A DNA stretch of 64,000 nucleotides from Rossellomorea aquimaris (GTDB lineage: Bacteria; Bacillota; Bacilli; Bacillales; Fictibacillaceae), in contig JAIVLN010000001.1 in assembly GCA_020524245.1 (NCBI GenBank), positions 1,054,001 to 1,118,000 of the forward strand. Reading direction: 5' to 3'. Positions 7,403 through 16,442 of this stretch are shown piece by piece (within the stretch, counting starts at the first letter, position 1; each line of letters opens with the position of its first letter). The notes beneath the pieces are model-generated. The model saw only the letters and a list, made by a program, of their open reading frames with translations. It was not told where the DNA came from and searched no databases. A program made the translations under genes and the position numbers.

Positions 7403-9910
7403 TTACGCACCGTGACAGTGCTTATATTTCTTTCCACTTCCGCAAGGACATGGTTCATTTCGACCTACATCGCTTTGCTTACGGACTGGCTTTTTCTTTT
7501 GTTGTTCTTGCGCTTTCGGATCGACCGCTTTTCCTTCGGCGACTTTTTCACGCTGAAGGTTCTGCTCAACTTGCGCCTTCATGACGTAAGTCGCAACTTC
7601 CTCTTCGATTGCTTCAACCATCGCTTCAAACATTTGGAAACCTTCGAATTGATACTCACGCAACGGATCGTTCTGACCATAAGCACGTAAGTGGATACCT
7701 TGACGAAGCTGATCCATCGCATCGATGTGATCCATCCATTTGCGGTCGACAGAGCGAAGCACGATAACTTTTTCAAATTCACGCATTTGTTCTGGCTCAA
7801 GCTTAGACTCTTTACGGTCATACTCTTCCTTCACTTTTGCCATGAACACGTCGATAATCTCTTCGCGCTCTTTGCCTTTAATGTCCTTAACCGTTACTTC
7901 CCCTTCATGCAAGAAGGTCGCATTTGCGTAATCGAGAATCGCCTGAAGGTCCCAATCTTCCTGAACCTCTTCTTCCGGCGTGTGCGCTTCAACAATGCGC
8001 TCGACCGTCGACTTGATCATACGCTCGACGATGTCGCGAAGGTTTTCTGACTCAAGTACCTCAGCACGTTGCGCATAAATGATCTCACGCTGCTGACGCA
8101 TGACATCATCGTACTGCAGCAACTGCTTACGAGCGTCATAGTTATGACCTTCCACTCGTTTTTGCGCCGTCTCAACCGCTTTAGTGACCATTTTACTTTC
8201 TAACGGCTGGTCTTCTTCCATACCAAGACGGTCCATCATCGCACGCATGTTGTCAGAAGCGAATCGACGCATCAATTCGTCTTCCATTGAAATATAAAAT
8301 TGAGAGGAACCTGGGTCCCCTTGACGTCCGGAACGTCCACGGAGCTGGTTATCGATACGACGGGACTCATGACGCTCGGTACCGACGATATGAAGACCAC
8401 CAAGGTCGAGCACACCTTCGCCAAGCTTGATGTCCGTACCACGACCGGCCATGTTCGTCGCAATCGTCACCGCACCTTTTTGACCTGCATCTTCGATGAT
8501 CTGCGCCTCACGACCATGGTTCTTCGCGTTCAACACGTTATGTGGTACGCCTTTTTTCTTCAGTAAAGTTGAAATCAATTCAGACGTTTCAACCGCTACC
8601 GTACCGACAAGAACCGGCTGTCCTTTTTTGTGACGCTCAGCCACATCATTCACAACCGCACGGAACTTCCCTTCTTGCGTTTTGTAAATGTGGTCCGGGT
8701 TATCTAGACGCGCAATCGGTTTGTTCGTCGGAATGACGATAACATCCATGTTGTAAATGTTACGGAATTCTTCTTCTTCCGTTTTCGCTGTACCGGTCAT
8801 ACCGGCAAGCTTATTGTACATACGGAAGTAGTTCTGGAACGTGATTGTCGCAAGTGTCATCGACTCACGCTGGATTTGAAGCCCTTCTTTCGCCTCAATC
8901 GCCTGGTGAAGTCCATCACTGTAACGACGACCTGCCATCAAACGACCCGTAAACGGATCGACGATAACAACCTCGCCTTCTTGGACGACATAGTCCGTAT
9001 CACGATGCATAATAACATGCGCCTTCAACGCCTGGTTGATGTGATGGTTGATGGATACGTTCGATATATCAAACAAGTTCTCCACGTTGAAGAACTTTTC
9101 AGCTTTAGACATCCCTTCTTCCGTCAGCTGAACATTCTTCGTTTTAATATCAAACGTGTAATCTTCATCAATTTTTAACTGATGAATGAATTGGTTCGCA
9201 ATTCGGTAAAGCTCAGTCGATTTTGCGGAGTTACCCGAAATGATCAAAGGTGTACGCGCTTCGTCAATCAGAATCGAGTCGACCTCATCGACAATCGCAT
9301 AGTTCAACGGACGCTGAACCATTTCTTCTTTATAAAGAACCATGTTGTCACGGAGATAGTCGAACCCGAGCTCATTGTTCGTTGCATACGTGATATCCGC
9401 ACTGTACGCTTCTTTCTTCTCCTCTTTCGAAAGACCTGTGACGTTCAACCCAACAGTCAAACCAAGATAGTTATACAGTTGACCCATTTCCTCAGCGTCA
9501 CGCGAAGCCAAGTATTCGTTGACCGTCACCACGTGTACACCTTTTCCTGTCAGGGCATTCAAATAGACCGGCATGGTCGCGACAAGCGTTTTACCTTCAC
9601 CGGTTTTCATTTCAGAAATGTTACCTTCGTGCAACGAAACCGCGCCCATGATCTGTACAGGGTATGGTCGAAGTCCGAGTACACGCGTCGCTGCTTCGCG
9701 AACGACTGCGAACGCTTCAATCAAAATATCATCTAACGTCTCGCCGTTTTCCAGACGGGACTTGAATTCTTCTGTCTTCGCTTTCAATTGTTCATGTGAC
9801 AAAGCTTCCATCTCTGGCGCTAGCGTTTCGACCTCGTCCGCATATTTCTGAAGACGAGTGATTTGACGCTCGTTACCAGTAGGGAAAATCTTCTTTAACA
9901 TTCCGATCAT
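7403..9910 (-). CDS. secA: Preprotein translocase ATPase SecA
   Basis: SecA is the motor that pushes unfolded preproteins through SecYEG. The protein is 835 aa (B. subtilis 841). Walker A is MKTGEGKT at 101-108, and the DEAD-like Walker B is in [11 protein letters not shown] at 208-218. The second helicase domain has [15 protein letters not shown] and the arginine-rich [11 protein letters not shown]. The C-terminal zinc-binding tail [13 protein letters not shown] (821-833) is intact. The start ATG at 9910 follows AGAGGTG by a normal spacing. It exports the many secreted wall proteins encoded further along the window. Gene order hpf-secA-prfB is as in Bacillus. Confidence 0.99.
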   Translation of the reverse strand: MIGMLKKIFPTGNERQITRLQKYADEVETLAPEMEALSHEQLKAKTEEFKSRLENGETLDDILIEAFAVVREAATRVLGLRPYPVQIMGAVSLHEGNISEMKTGEGKTLVATMPVYLNALTGKGVHVVTVNEYLASRDAEEMGQLYNYLGLTVGLNVTGLSKEEKKEAYSADITYATNNELGFDYLRDNMVLYKEEMVQRPLNYAIVDEVDSILIDEARTPLIISGNSAKSTELYRIANQFIHQLKIDEDYTFDIKTKNVQLTEEGMSKAEKFFNVENLFDISNVSINHHINQALKAHVIMHRDTDYVVQEGEVVIVDPFTGRLMAGRRYSDGLHQAIEAKEGLQIQRESMTLATITFQNYFRMYNKLAGMTGTAKTEEEEFRNIYNMDVIVIPTNKPIARLDNPDHIYKTQEGKFRAVVNDVAERHKKGQPVLVGTVAVETSELISTLLKKKGVPHNVLNAKNHGREAQIIEDAGQKGAVTIATNMAGRGTDIKLGEGVLDLGGLHIVGTERHESRRIDNQLRGRSGRQGDPGSSQFYISMEDELMRRFASDNMRAMMDRLGMEEDQPLESKMVTKAVETAQKRVEGHNYDARKQLLQYDDVMRQQREIIYAQRAEVLESENLRDIVERMIKSTVERIVEAHTPEEEVQEDWDLQAILDYANATFLHEGEVTVKDIKGKEREEIIDVFMAKVKEEYDRKESKLEPEQMREFEKVIVLRSVDRKWMDHIDAMDQLRQGIHLRAYGQNDPLREYQFEGFQMFEAMVEAIEEEVATYVMKAQVEQNLQREKVAEGKAVDPKAQEQQKKKPVRKQSDVGRNEPCPCGSGKKYKHCHGA

Positions 9911-10055
9911 GAAGTCAGCACCTCTATTTGCAAAATCAAATGATTTTTGAAAATTCTTCTAACTATAGTCCATGCTTTATTTTAACAGTTTGCAAGAGGA
10001 AGAACAAGAATTCAAGGGATAACTGCCCAGCTGAAGTGCTTCTTTTTTCCATGTA

Positions 10056-10084
10056 AAAAGGGCGCGGTCTAAGCGACCGCACCC
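10056..10084 (-). terminator. Terminator of hpf
   Basis: On the minus strand GGGTGCGGTC (10084-10075) pairs with GACCGCGCCC (10069-10060) around a 5-nt loop, then TTTTT. It sits 19 nt past the hpf stop. Confidence 0.88.
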
Positions 10085-10102
10085 AAGTGCATTTTGGTTC
10101 GT

Positions 10103-10678
10103 CTATTCAATGTCCGGAGCAATCAGCCCGTACTTTCCATCCTTACGTTTGTACACGACGTTCGTTTCTCCAGATTCCGCGTGTGAGAATACGAAGAAGT
10201 TGTGACCAAGCATATCCATTTGCAGGATCGCCTCTTGTGTATCCATCGGTTTTAAATCGAATCGCTTGTTACGCACCACCGGGAATTCTTCCTCATCCTC
10301 TTCTTCTTGTACAAGAGTCGTCGTTGCAGGTGCTGCACTTCCGTTACCATTTGCGAAGGCGAACTTAATCGCGCCGCCCTGGCGGAATTTACGATTCACT
10401 TTTGTTTTGTGTTTTCGGATTTGTCTTTCCAGTTTTTCAACCACTAAGTCAATCGCAGCATACATGTCGTCGTGAGACTCCTCAGCGCGTAACAACAATC
10501 CAGGCATCGGAATCGTCACTTCCACCAGCTGCTCATTATTGAACACCTTTAGGTTGACGTAAACATCAGAGTTTGGAGTACCATCAAAATACCGCTCCAA
10601 TTTACTTACCTTTTTTTCGGAGTAGTTCCTTAATGCAGGTGTTACCTCAATATTTTCTCCACGAATGTTAAAGTTCAT
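10103..10678 (-). CDS. hpf: Long-form ribosome hibernation promoting factor
   Basis: Hpf (YvyD) binds the small ribosomal subunit and pairs 70S ribosomes into inactive 100S dimers in stationary phase or stress. The N-terminal ribosome-binding domain (about residues 1-100, MNFNIRGENIEVTPALRNY) is followed by an acidic linker (EEEDEEEFPVV). The conserved C-terminal dimerisation domain spans about 130-191 (KRFDLKPMDTQEAILQMDML). Length 191 aa marks it as the long form typical of Firmicutes. An AGGAGG-like site precedes the ATG. Confidence 0.97.
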   Translation of the reverse strand: MNFNIRGENIEVTPALRNYSEKKVSKLERYFDGTPNSDVYVNLKVFNNEQLVEVTIPMPGLLLRAEESHDDMYAAIDLVVEKLERQIRKHKTKVNRKFRQGGAIKFAFANGNGSAAPATTTLVQEEEDEEEFPVVRNKRFDLKPMDTQEAILQMDMLGHNFFVFSHAESGETNVVYKRKDGKYGLIAPDIE

Positions 10679-10843
10679 GAAAGACTCCTCCTTTCGGTGT
10701 TAATATATATTTCGCTATACCCCTTAACAATTCCTTCACAAACATAAATTAAAATCAAAAATTCTGACAATATTTTTAACTTTCCACTTATATGATTGAT
10801 AATTGGGAGAATCAGCGAAATATATAAGGAAACACGCGGTTTT

Positions 10844-10863
10844 CATGCCAGCACTCCGGCATG
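10844..10863. other. Small hairpin in the hpf-csp intergenic region
   Basis: CATGCC (10844-10849) pairs with GGCATG (10858-10863) around an 8-nt loop. The surrounding 10680-11000 has no recognisable gene and must contain the hpf promoter; I could not pick a convincing one. Confidence 0.3.
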
Positions 10864-11002
10864 TTACAGAGATTATTCGACAAACTCACGTCTGAACTGT
10901 AGAGGTCTTTAGGAGGATATATGAAGGGATTGTAAATGAGCCTAAGGTACGCCGATGGATTGTACTTCTGTGTGAATTGGAGGTTATTTGTTCACTCCGG
11001 GG

Positions 11003-11104
11003 TTATTCTGTCCAATTCCGGATTTATTCTGCCCAATTCCAACTTAATTCTGCCCACTTTCGGATTAATTCTGTCCAATTCTAATTTAATTCCGCCCAAC
11101 TAAC
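11003..11104. repeat. 21-bp tandem repeat, about five copies
   Basis: Units begin TTATTCTG(T/C)CCAATTC or TAATTCTGCCCAC at 11003, 11024, 11045, 11066 and 11087, each 21 bp apart; the last is partial. The period equals two helical turns, so the CTG(T/C)CCAA block faces the same side in every copy. The array ends just downstream of the cold-shock gene terminator. Confidence 0.85.
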
Positions 11105-11120
11105 CTAAAATAGACAAAAC

Positions 11121-11150
11121 AAAAACCCGCTCCTCGGAACGAGAAGCGGG
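11121..11150 (-). terminator. Terminator of the cold-shock gene
   Basis: On the minus strand CCCGCTTCTCG (11150-11140) pairs with CGAGGAGCGGG (11136-11126), with one wobble pair, followed by TTTTT. Confidence 0.88.
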
Positions 11151-11189
11151 ATATTGCTTTTAATTCAAACCCTAAAAAAGGAATGTGAA

Positions 11190-11387
11190 TTAAAGCTTAG
11201 TTACGTTCGAAGCTTGAGGTCCACGGTTGCCTTCAACAACTTCAAACTCAACGTCTTGGCCTTCTTCAAGAGTCTTGAAGCCCTCAGACTGAATTGCAGA
11301 GTAGTGTACAAATACGTCGTCTTGTCCTTCAACTTCGATGAATCCGAAGCCCTTCTCTGCATTGAACCATTTTACTTTACCTTGCAT
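11190..11387 (-). CDS. Cold-shock protein (CspA/CspB family)
   Basis: This is a single cold-shock domain of 65 aa that binds single-stranded RNA and DNA and acts as an RNA chaperone. RNP1 (KGFGFIEV) and RNP2 (VFVHYSAI) are intact. ATG at 11387 is chosen over the GTG three codons upstream because it gives the standard MQGKVKWFN start and has AAAGGAA before it. It is monocistronic with its own terminator. Confidence 0.97.
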   Translation of the reverse strand: MQGKVKWFNAEKGFGFIEVEGQDDVFVHYSAIQSEGFKTLEEGQDVEFEVVEGNRGPQASNVTKL

Positions 11388-11545
11388 GTAATTCACATTC
11401 CTTTCGTATTGAAAAAATCATGTGGAAATTTCCACAATAAAAGTATACAATGGTCCAACCTTTAGAGTCAACTTTCCAAAAATGATTAGTAAAAAGTAAC
11501 CAAAAGTCAGACAACCTTAACTAGGACACTTTTACTCCAAGAGTT

Positions 11546-12148
11546 TTAATCCAGCGTTCTAATGCACACTTCAACCGCTTCTTGAATGGTTTTCAGTGGC
11601 CAACAAGGGAGTTTCCCATCTTGCGTTCCAAGTTCAAAAGAGGCAGGAACATGGACGAACCCAGCGGGAAGATCCTCTCCTCTTTTTTCCAGTTCATGAA
11701 GAACAGAATACATGACATTGTTGCACAAATATGTTCCAGCTGTATTGGATATTTCAGCTGGTATGCCCTCTTCCACCAAAGCATTGACCATTTGCCTGAT
11801 CGGTAAGGTGGAGAAATATGCTGCTGGTCCATCTTCAATAATCGGTTGATCGACCGGTACCCGACCAGAGTTATCTTTCACACCATCATTCACATTAATC
11901 GCCACTCGTTCTGGCGTAATTTTATTTCGACCAGCGGCCAAACCGAGGGCAATGACGGCATCTGGCTTTATTTCATCCACTAATTTCAATAGTTTTGGTG
12001 AAGCTTCCTCATAATCTACCGGTAGCACACGCCCAATCACCTCATAGTTCCCGATAGTCTCGCCATCAAGCTCCTTCACGATTAACTCAGTCGGATTCAC
12101 CTTATGATTCAAAAACGGCTCAAAGCCCGTAAGCAGTAACTTTTTCAT
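11546..12148 (-). CDS. pcp: Pyrrolidone-carboxylate peptidase (peptidase C15)
   Basis: This cytosolic enzyme removes N-terminal pyroglutamate from peptides. The catalytic triad regions are all present: Glu in ITPERVAINVND, Cys in SNTAGTYLCNNVMY and His in GFVHVPASF. The length of 200 aa is within the family range (about 200-215). It seems to be a single gene unrelated to its flagellar neighbours. Confidence 0.96.
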   Translation of the reverse strand: MKKLLLTGFEPFLNHKVNPTELIVKELDGETIGNYEVIGRVLPVDYEEASPKLLKLVDEIKPDAVIALGLAAGRNKITPERVAINVNDGVKDNSGRVPVDQPIIEDGPAAYFSTLPIRQMVNALVEEGIPAEISNTAGTYLCNNVMYSVLHELEKRGEDLPAGFVHVPASFELGTQDGKLPCWPLKTIQEAVEVCIRTLD

Positions 12149-12210
12149 GATCCTCTCCTTTCTATGTAAAAAAAGAATTCCATCTACAACTCAAGATGTC
12201 CTGCTCCAAA

Positions 12211-12236
12211 TAAAAAAGCCTGGGTCACCCCAGACT
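12211..12236 (-). terminator. Terminator of the fliD-fliS-fliT transcription unit
   Basis: On the minus strand AGTCTGGG pairs with CCCAGGCT (one mismatch), followed by TTTTTTA. It starts immediately at the stop codon of the 128-aa gene, so it closes the late flagellar transcript. Confidence 0.75.
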
Positions 12237-12622
12237 TAATGTTGCAAATATGGCTTGAACTCGGATTCCATTAAGACTTTCCACGATAAGAATGCTGGTA
12301 TCAACTTCATTAAAACGATCCGCTTTTTCTCACCTATGTCTTCAAAGTTTTGTTCCAACTCTTTTACAATATCGATGATGGAGCTGAACATCTGAATCTC
12401 TTGTTCAACTGACTTTTCCCCGTAAAACACATCCAAAATGATCTTGTTCGCTCCCTCAATCTGAGAAAACGCGAGGAAAACGTCTCCAAGAATTCGGTCC
12501 CCAGCCATGATTGCATCCGCTTTATACCGGCCTTCAATATACTCAAAGCCTTCCTCAATCCCCCTAAGTAAATCCACATATTGCTGGAGGACTTCAATGT
12601 GCTTTTGTTCCATTTGGATCAT
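12236..12622 (-). CDS. Uncharacterised helical protein downstream of fliT
   Basis: This is a 128-aa, mainly helical, acidic protein with no recognised domain, signal peptide or membrane segment. It begins 9 bp after fliT and shares the flagellar terminator, so it is almost certainly expressed with the filament cap and chaperone genes. Small helical proteins in this place are usually chaperones or fliT-like partners, but that is only inference here. ATG at 12622 follows AGTAGG by 8 nt; a second ATG lies three codons later. Confidence 0.75.
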   Translation of the reverse strand: MIQMEQKHIEVLQQYVDLLRGIEEGFEYIEGRYKADAIMAGDRILGDVFLAFSQIEGANKIILDVFYGEKSVEQEIQMFSSIIDIVKELEQNFEDIGEKKRIVLMKLIPAFLSWKVLMESEFKPYLQH

Positions 12623-12631
12623 ATTTAAAAC

Positions 12632-12982
12632 CTACTTCCGTTTATCAAAAAACATACCATCTGCTCGATTGGACTGATATGGATTTGAATACTTCGTATT
12701 GTTCGTCCGCTTCACTCTGATCTTCATCATTTGTGACTTGATCTGTTTCATCTGTTCGTCGAGATAGGGCTGGATCAGCTTGTTGATTTCCACCAGCTGT
12801 GCACCCAGTTCTTTTTCCTCGTCTGTATAATCCCCTGACAACCGCTCAATCAGCTTTTGACGATAATCCATATAGGCATTCAGTTCGTCCAGATAATCTT
12901 CTGGCTCTTCCTCCGGCAACCCTTTTTGAACATGGTCATAAAGCTTTTCTGTCTGTTCAAGCAATTCCTGTACGTGACTCAT
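12632..12982 (-). CDS. fliT: Flagellar protein FliT
   Basis: FliT is the likely export chaperone of the filament cap protein FliD. The product is 116 aa, helical, with a Lys-rich C-terminal tail ending in GMFFDKRK. The assignment rests mainly on position directly after fliS and on its size and helical pattern, since FliT sequences diverge strongly. The stop of fliS abuts its ATG directly (TAAATG), showing translational coupling. Confidence 0.82.
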   Translation of the reverse strand: MSHVQELLEQTEKLYDHVQKGLPEEEPEDYLDELNAYMDYRQKLIERLSGDYTDEEKELGAQLVEINKLIQPYLDEQMKQIKSQMMKIRVKRTNNTKYSNPYQSNRADGMFFDKRK

Positions 12983-13381
12983 TTACGCTTGGCCACCCAT
13001 CCCATAGTTTGCCTTACGGTTCTGCTGAATAACTTCCTTCCACGTATCACGGAATTCCGTCACTAAGCCTTCTACCTCTTCAATGATCGTCACATCATTC
13101 TTCACATTCGCATCAATCAGACGTCGGTTCATGTAATCATACATCTGCATCATCTGATTTCCAATCGCCACATCTGTGTTCAAAGTCACCATCAGCTCTT
13201 GGATGATCTTTTGAGCTTTTTGTAAGTTGGTGTTTTTATCTTGAACGTTACCTGTTTCAATCGCTGTTTTCGCCTGTTTTAAAAATTTCAAGCACCCATT
13301 ATAGAGCATTAACGTCAATTCACCTGGAGACGCTGTTCCGACAGAATTTTGTTGGTATGTCTGATAAGCATTAAGAGACAT
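12983..13381 (-). CDS. fliS: Flagellin export chaperone FliS
   Basis: FliS binds newly made flagellin and prevents early polymerisation; in B. subtilis it also acts with FliW in controlling CsrA. The N-terminal YQTYQQNSVGTASPGELTLM and the segment LMLYNGCLKFLKQA are family hallmarks. The length of 132 aa is normal. It sits between fliD and fliT in the standard order. Confidence 0.97.
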   Translation of the reverse strand: MSLNAYQTYQQNSVGTASPGELTLMLYNGCLKFLKQAKTAIETGNVQDKNTNLQKAQKIIQELMVTLNTDVAIGNQMMQMYDYMNRRLIDANVKNDVTIIEEVEGLVTEFRDTWKEVIQQNRKANYGMGGQA

Positions 13382-13414
13382 GGTAATACAAACAACTCCT
13401 TAAATTAGTGCGGC

Positions 13415-14968
13415 TTACATGCCACCGCCAAATTGATTCATTAAGAACATGGACTGCTGGTTCATACGGCTGATCGCCTTTTCCATCGCTGTAAACTGGC
13501 TCCAATAGCGATCTTCAATATCAACCAACCGACGCTCAAAATCATTAATTTGTGAATCGAGGTCTGTTAAGTTCCGCCCCATTGAAAACTGCGCATTCGT
13601 TTTGAGGGAGTTCCCCGCTTTCGCCTCGATCTTATCCATCGTCTGATCGATGGAGTCCCGAAGTCTTCGAGCAATTCCTTTTTCACTGTTGGTCGCACCA
13701 TCGCTCATGAACAACTGATAGATCGCATCCGGATCGTCCTGAATCGCTGCTCGGAGCTTATCTTCATCAATTATGAGCTTTCCGCGATCTAGATAATTGG
13801 ATGAAGTCTTAATCCCAATTTCAGAAAGCTGGTCGTATTTCGTGTTCACATCTGCACCAGTCACTTGAGAGTATAGGTCCGTTCTCATACTGTTCAATCC
13901 GCTGTTTAGAATTGAATCACCCTTCAGCATCCCGCTTCGAGCCTTCTCTTCCCAGAGCTCTACCTCCCGCTCTGAAAGCTCTTCTTTCTGTTTATCGGTA
14001 AGCGGACGATAATCCCGGAAACGCTCCTCTTTTAATTCTCCATTAATCTTCTCAATCGTCTCATTGTACTTATCGACGAACTTCACAACTTTATCAATAA
14101 TTGTATCTGTATCTTGAGTAACAGAAATGTTCGCGGAACCCGTTTGATTTAGAGTATAGGTGACGTCGTTAATCGTGAAATTGTTGGAAGCACGTGTTGT
14201 AGGAAACCCATTATAGGTAAAAGTAGCATCCTCACCTGCTGTTTCTCCCGTCAGCTTAGAACCTGTAGTTGCATTACTGAAACCGAGCGCTTGGAAAAAG
14301 TCTCTAGTTGTATCATCTGATACTGTAACATTGCCGTCTTTCCCTGTATTCTTCATAGTAAGGACAACTTTATTCGTAGCTTCATCATAGAAAGCCGAAA
14401 CCCCAAGAGAAGTATGAGAATTAATCTTTGACATGACATCATTTATTGAGTCTGTCGAAGGGTCAATGTCTAAAGTAATATCACTTGCTACAGACTCACC
14501 TGGTTTCATGACACTTAACTTTAATGTGAAGGGATTCGAAAACGTCTTGTTTCCACTCTTAATATTAAATGTTACATTATTTAGATTTGTATCTCCTGAA
14601 ACAACAGCGCCGTCTTTGTCCGTAACTTGATTTTCAGAACTATACATCGTTGCTTTGGCTAACTTGGTAACATTAATTGTTGTGTTCGTCGCAGCAGCAT
14701 CGTTCCCAGCTTTAGCCGTTATAGCACTTTCATTTGAACTTGAAACAGACTTGGTCAAATAAGTACCTTGTCGAAAAACACCGTCAAAAATGTGCTGATC
14801 CAAGTCTCGCAATAATTTATTCATCTCGCGGTAGTCATCGCGCTTCCACTCAAGTAGCTGCTTATCTTGCGTCATCTTGTCTAAAGGCATTCGCTCTGCC
14901 TTCATTAAGTCACTCACTAATTGATCAATGTCCATTCCACTGGCAAGACCGCCAATTCGCATGTCCAT
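13415..14968 (-). CDS. fliD: Flagellar filament cap protein FliD
   Basis: FliD forms the cap at the filament tip that guides flagellin folding. The N-terminal domain (RIGGLASGMDIDQLVSDLMK) and the C-terminal domain (about residues 280-517, ending SRMNQQSMFLMNQFGG) are conserved. The middle, residues about 90-270, is the variable, Thr/Asn/Asp-rich exposed part. The length is 517 aa. It follows flaG by 12 bp and is followed by fliS. Confidence 0.97.
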   Translation of the reverse strand: MDMRIGGLASGMDIDQLVSDLMKAERMPLDKMTQDKQLLEWKRDDYREMNKLLRDLDQHIFDGVFRQGTYLTKSVSSSNESAITAKAGNDAAATNTTINVTKLAKATMYSSENQVTDKDGAVVSGDTNLNNVTFNIKSGNKTFSNPFTLKLSVMKPGESVASDITLDIDPSTDSINDVMSKINSHTSLGVSAFYDEATNKVVLTMKNTGKDGNVTVSDDTTRDFFQALGFSNATTGSKLTGETAGEDATFTYNGFPTTRASNNFTINDVTYTLNQTGSANISVTQDTDTIIDKVVKFVDKYNETIEKINGELKEERFRDYRPLTDKQKEELSEREVELWEEKARSGMLKGDSILNSGLNSMRTDLYSQVTGADVNTKYDQLSEIGIKTSSNYLDRGKLIIDEDKLRAAIQDDPDAIYQLFMSDGATNSEKGIARRLRDSIDQTMDKIEAKAGNSLKTNAQFSMGRNLTDLDSQINDFERRLVDIEDRYWSQFTAMEKAISRMNQQSMFLMNQFGGGM

Positions 14969-14980
14969 TTTCTATCACCT

Positions 14981-15337
14981 CTAGATCTTTTCATCTACGA
15001 CAATCCCAACGAGCTCCGCCATCGCCGCATACATATCTAGGAATTTCCGATCAGGAATCTCCCGTATAACTTCTTTTGTTTTATCATCTACTACTTGCAC
15101 ATAATACTCTTCTGACTGGTCATGGAGCTGAAACTTTAAAGACGTGTGAGTCGGAATCAAAAATTCATTCATGCTTTCGACTTTTTCCTGTAAAACATCC
15201 TTCGGAACTTTCGCCTCTAGTTCATCATCCTTTTGTTTTTGTTGAGGCTTTGCCCTCTCCTCGGTAACCTTGACGTTCATGATTTTTTCAAGATGCTTTA
15301 CATTTAATGAATTTGAACTCACATTCCCAACATTCAT
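14981..15337 (-). CDS. flaG: FlaG family protein
   Basis: FlaG (YvyC) is a small protein thought to influence filament length. The conserved C-terminal domain is LKFQLHDQSEEYYVQVVD...VIREIPDRKFLDMYAAMAEL...GIVVDEKI. The N-terminus is a variable charged stretch. The length is 118 aa. It is the first gene of the flaG-fliD-fliS-fliT unit, and here it is separated from hag by the inserted endonuclease gene. Confidence 0.95.
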   Translation of the reverse strand: MNVGNVSSNSLNVKHLEKIMNVKVTEERAKPQQKQKDDELEAKVPKDVLQEKVESMNEFLIPTHTSLKFQLHDQSEEYYVQVVDDKTKEVIREIPDRKFLDMYAAMAELVGIVVDEKI

Positions 15338-15456
15338 AACCGCTCCTCCTAAACTCTTATCTCTAATTATTTTATCGGTAAAAAAACAACAAACTTAAGA
15401 AAAAAATGATAGAATAAATAAGAACGTATGTTTCTTTTTAGGGAGTTGGTTATACT

Positions 15457-16431
15457 GTGGATCAATCAACTTTAGTTGAACATTTGTATAAAATATTACC
15501 GAAGGATGCAATTGAGAAGGTGACAGGTAAGTTATTAGGAGATGGAAACATATCGGTTGAGAAAGGTAAAAGAGGTAGATTTAGGTTCACTCATTCGGCC
15601 AAAGATATGGAGTGGAGTGAACATTGTTATAATGAATTGAAGGCTAATTTGCCTCTAAATCCTCCAATATATAGAAAAATTACAGATAAACGAACTATTA
15701 AAGGGTTTACAGAGTGTTACTATGTACAATCTAGAACAGCCATCCCCATCGACGTACTCCGCAACTTATGGTATTACAAAAATATTAAAGTCCTACCTAA
15801 AGAATTACTATACAGAAGTCTAACTCCACTTACACTTGCGTGGTGGTACATGGATGATGGTCATCTTAAATTGAAAAATGACATTGCTACCAAACTTGTA
15901 CTTTCTACTGAATCTTTCACCCAACAAGAACTCCACTTTCTACAAAAGATCTTACTGTCAAAGTTCTTCCTTCATTTTAAAATTGACAAAGAAAGCCGTC
16001 TAGTTTTGTATGATAAGCCATCTATTTGTTACTTCTTAAAATTAGTTAAAAGTCACTTAATCCCCGGTATGTCGCGTAAATATCTCCAAGCAAAAAAAGA
16101 TAACTTAAATACTGGTCCAAAAAGAACCAGTATTTATTTACCAACTTACTTTAAGATCTTAACTCCTACTAAAGAATTTAACGATGTCATTTCTTACTCT
16201 AGGGCTTTACAAGAGCAATTAATTACAACTGTAGGCCATATACAATTCTATAAAACCTATGTAAATACGCAAAAACAAAATAGAAAGAGCTATCAGATTA
16301 TTATTTCTAATGATAACTTGTATAGAATCAACGAACTTCAATACCTAACTGGCTTTGAGAAGAGTGTATGTGTCCAAGCATGCTTTGATTTTGCAAATAG
16401 AAAAGGCCGCCTCTATGGAGACGACCAATAA
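15457..16431 (+). CDS. Free-standing LAGLIDADG homing endonuclease
   Basis: This is a predicted site-specific DNA endonuclease of the two-motif LAGLIDADG group resembling those coded in group I introns. Motif 1 is VTGKLLGDG (residues 22-30, catalytic D29); motif 2 is TLAWWYMDDG (126-135, catalytic D134). The 324-aa protein has about 110 residues beyond the usual core, a basic C-terminal part that may add DNA contacts. The start is GTG at 15457 with AGGGAG 11 nt upstream. It lies on the + strand among minus-strand flagellar genes and looks more AT-rich than fliD. It stops 11 bp before the hag stop, outside the hag intron. Its last codons overlap the hag terminator. Confidence 0.92.
   Translation: MDQSTLVEHLYKILPKDAIEKVTGKLLGDGNISVEKGKRGRFRFTHSAKDMEWSEHCYNELKANLPLNPPIYRKITDKRTIKGFTECYYVQSRTAIPIDVLRNLWYYKNIKVLPKELLYRSLTPLTLAWWYMDDGHLKLKNDIATKLVLSTESFTQQELHFLQKILLSKFFLHFKIDKESRLVLYDKPSICYFLKLVKSHLIPGMSRKYLQAKKDNLNTGPKRTSIYLPTYFKILTPTKEFNDVISYSRALQEQLITTVGHIQFYKTYVNTQKQNRKSYQIIISNDNLYRINELQYLTGFEKSVCVQACFDFANRKGRLYGDDQ
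16401..16426 (-). terminator. hag terminator embedded in the endonuclease reading frame
   Basis: On the minus strand GGTCGTCTC (16426-16418) pairs fully, with two G-U pairs, to GAGGCGGCC (16413-16405) around a 4-nt loop, then TTTTC. It lies 17 nt past the hag stop. On the + strand the same bases code for the last residues of the endonuclease (KGRLYGDD). Confidence 0.78.
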
Positions 16432-16442
16432 ATTAGTAATGA

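Noticed and set aside
9182-9736. 184-aa + strand ORF opposite secA
   Set aside because: Antisense shadow of a highly conserved gene, without family pattern.
11003-11104. CRISPR array
   Set aside because: The repeats are directly adjacent with no unique spacers and no cas genes are near.
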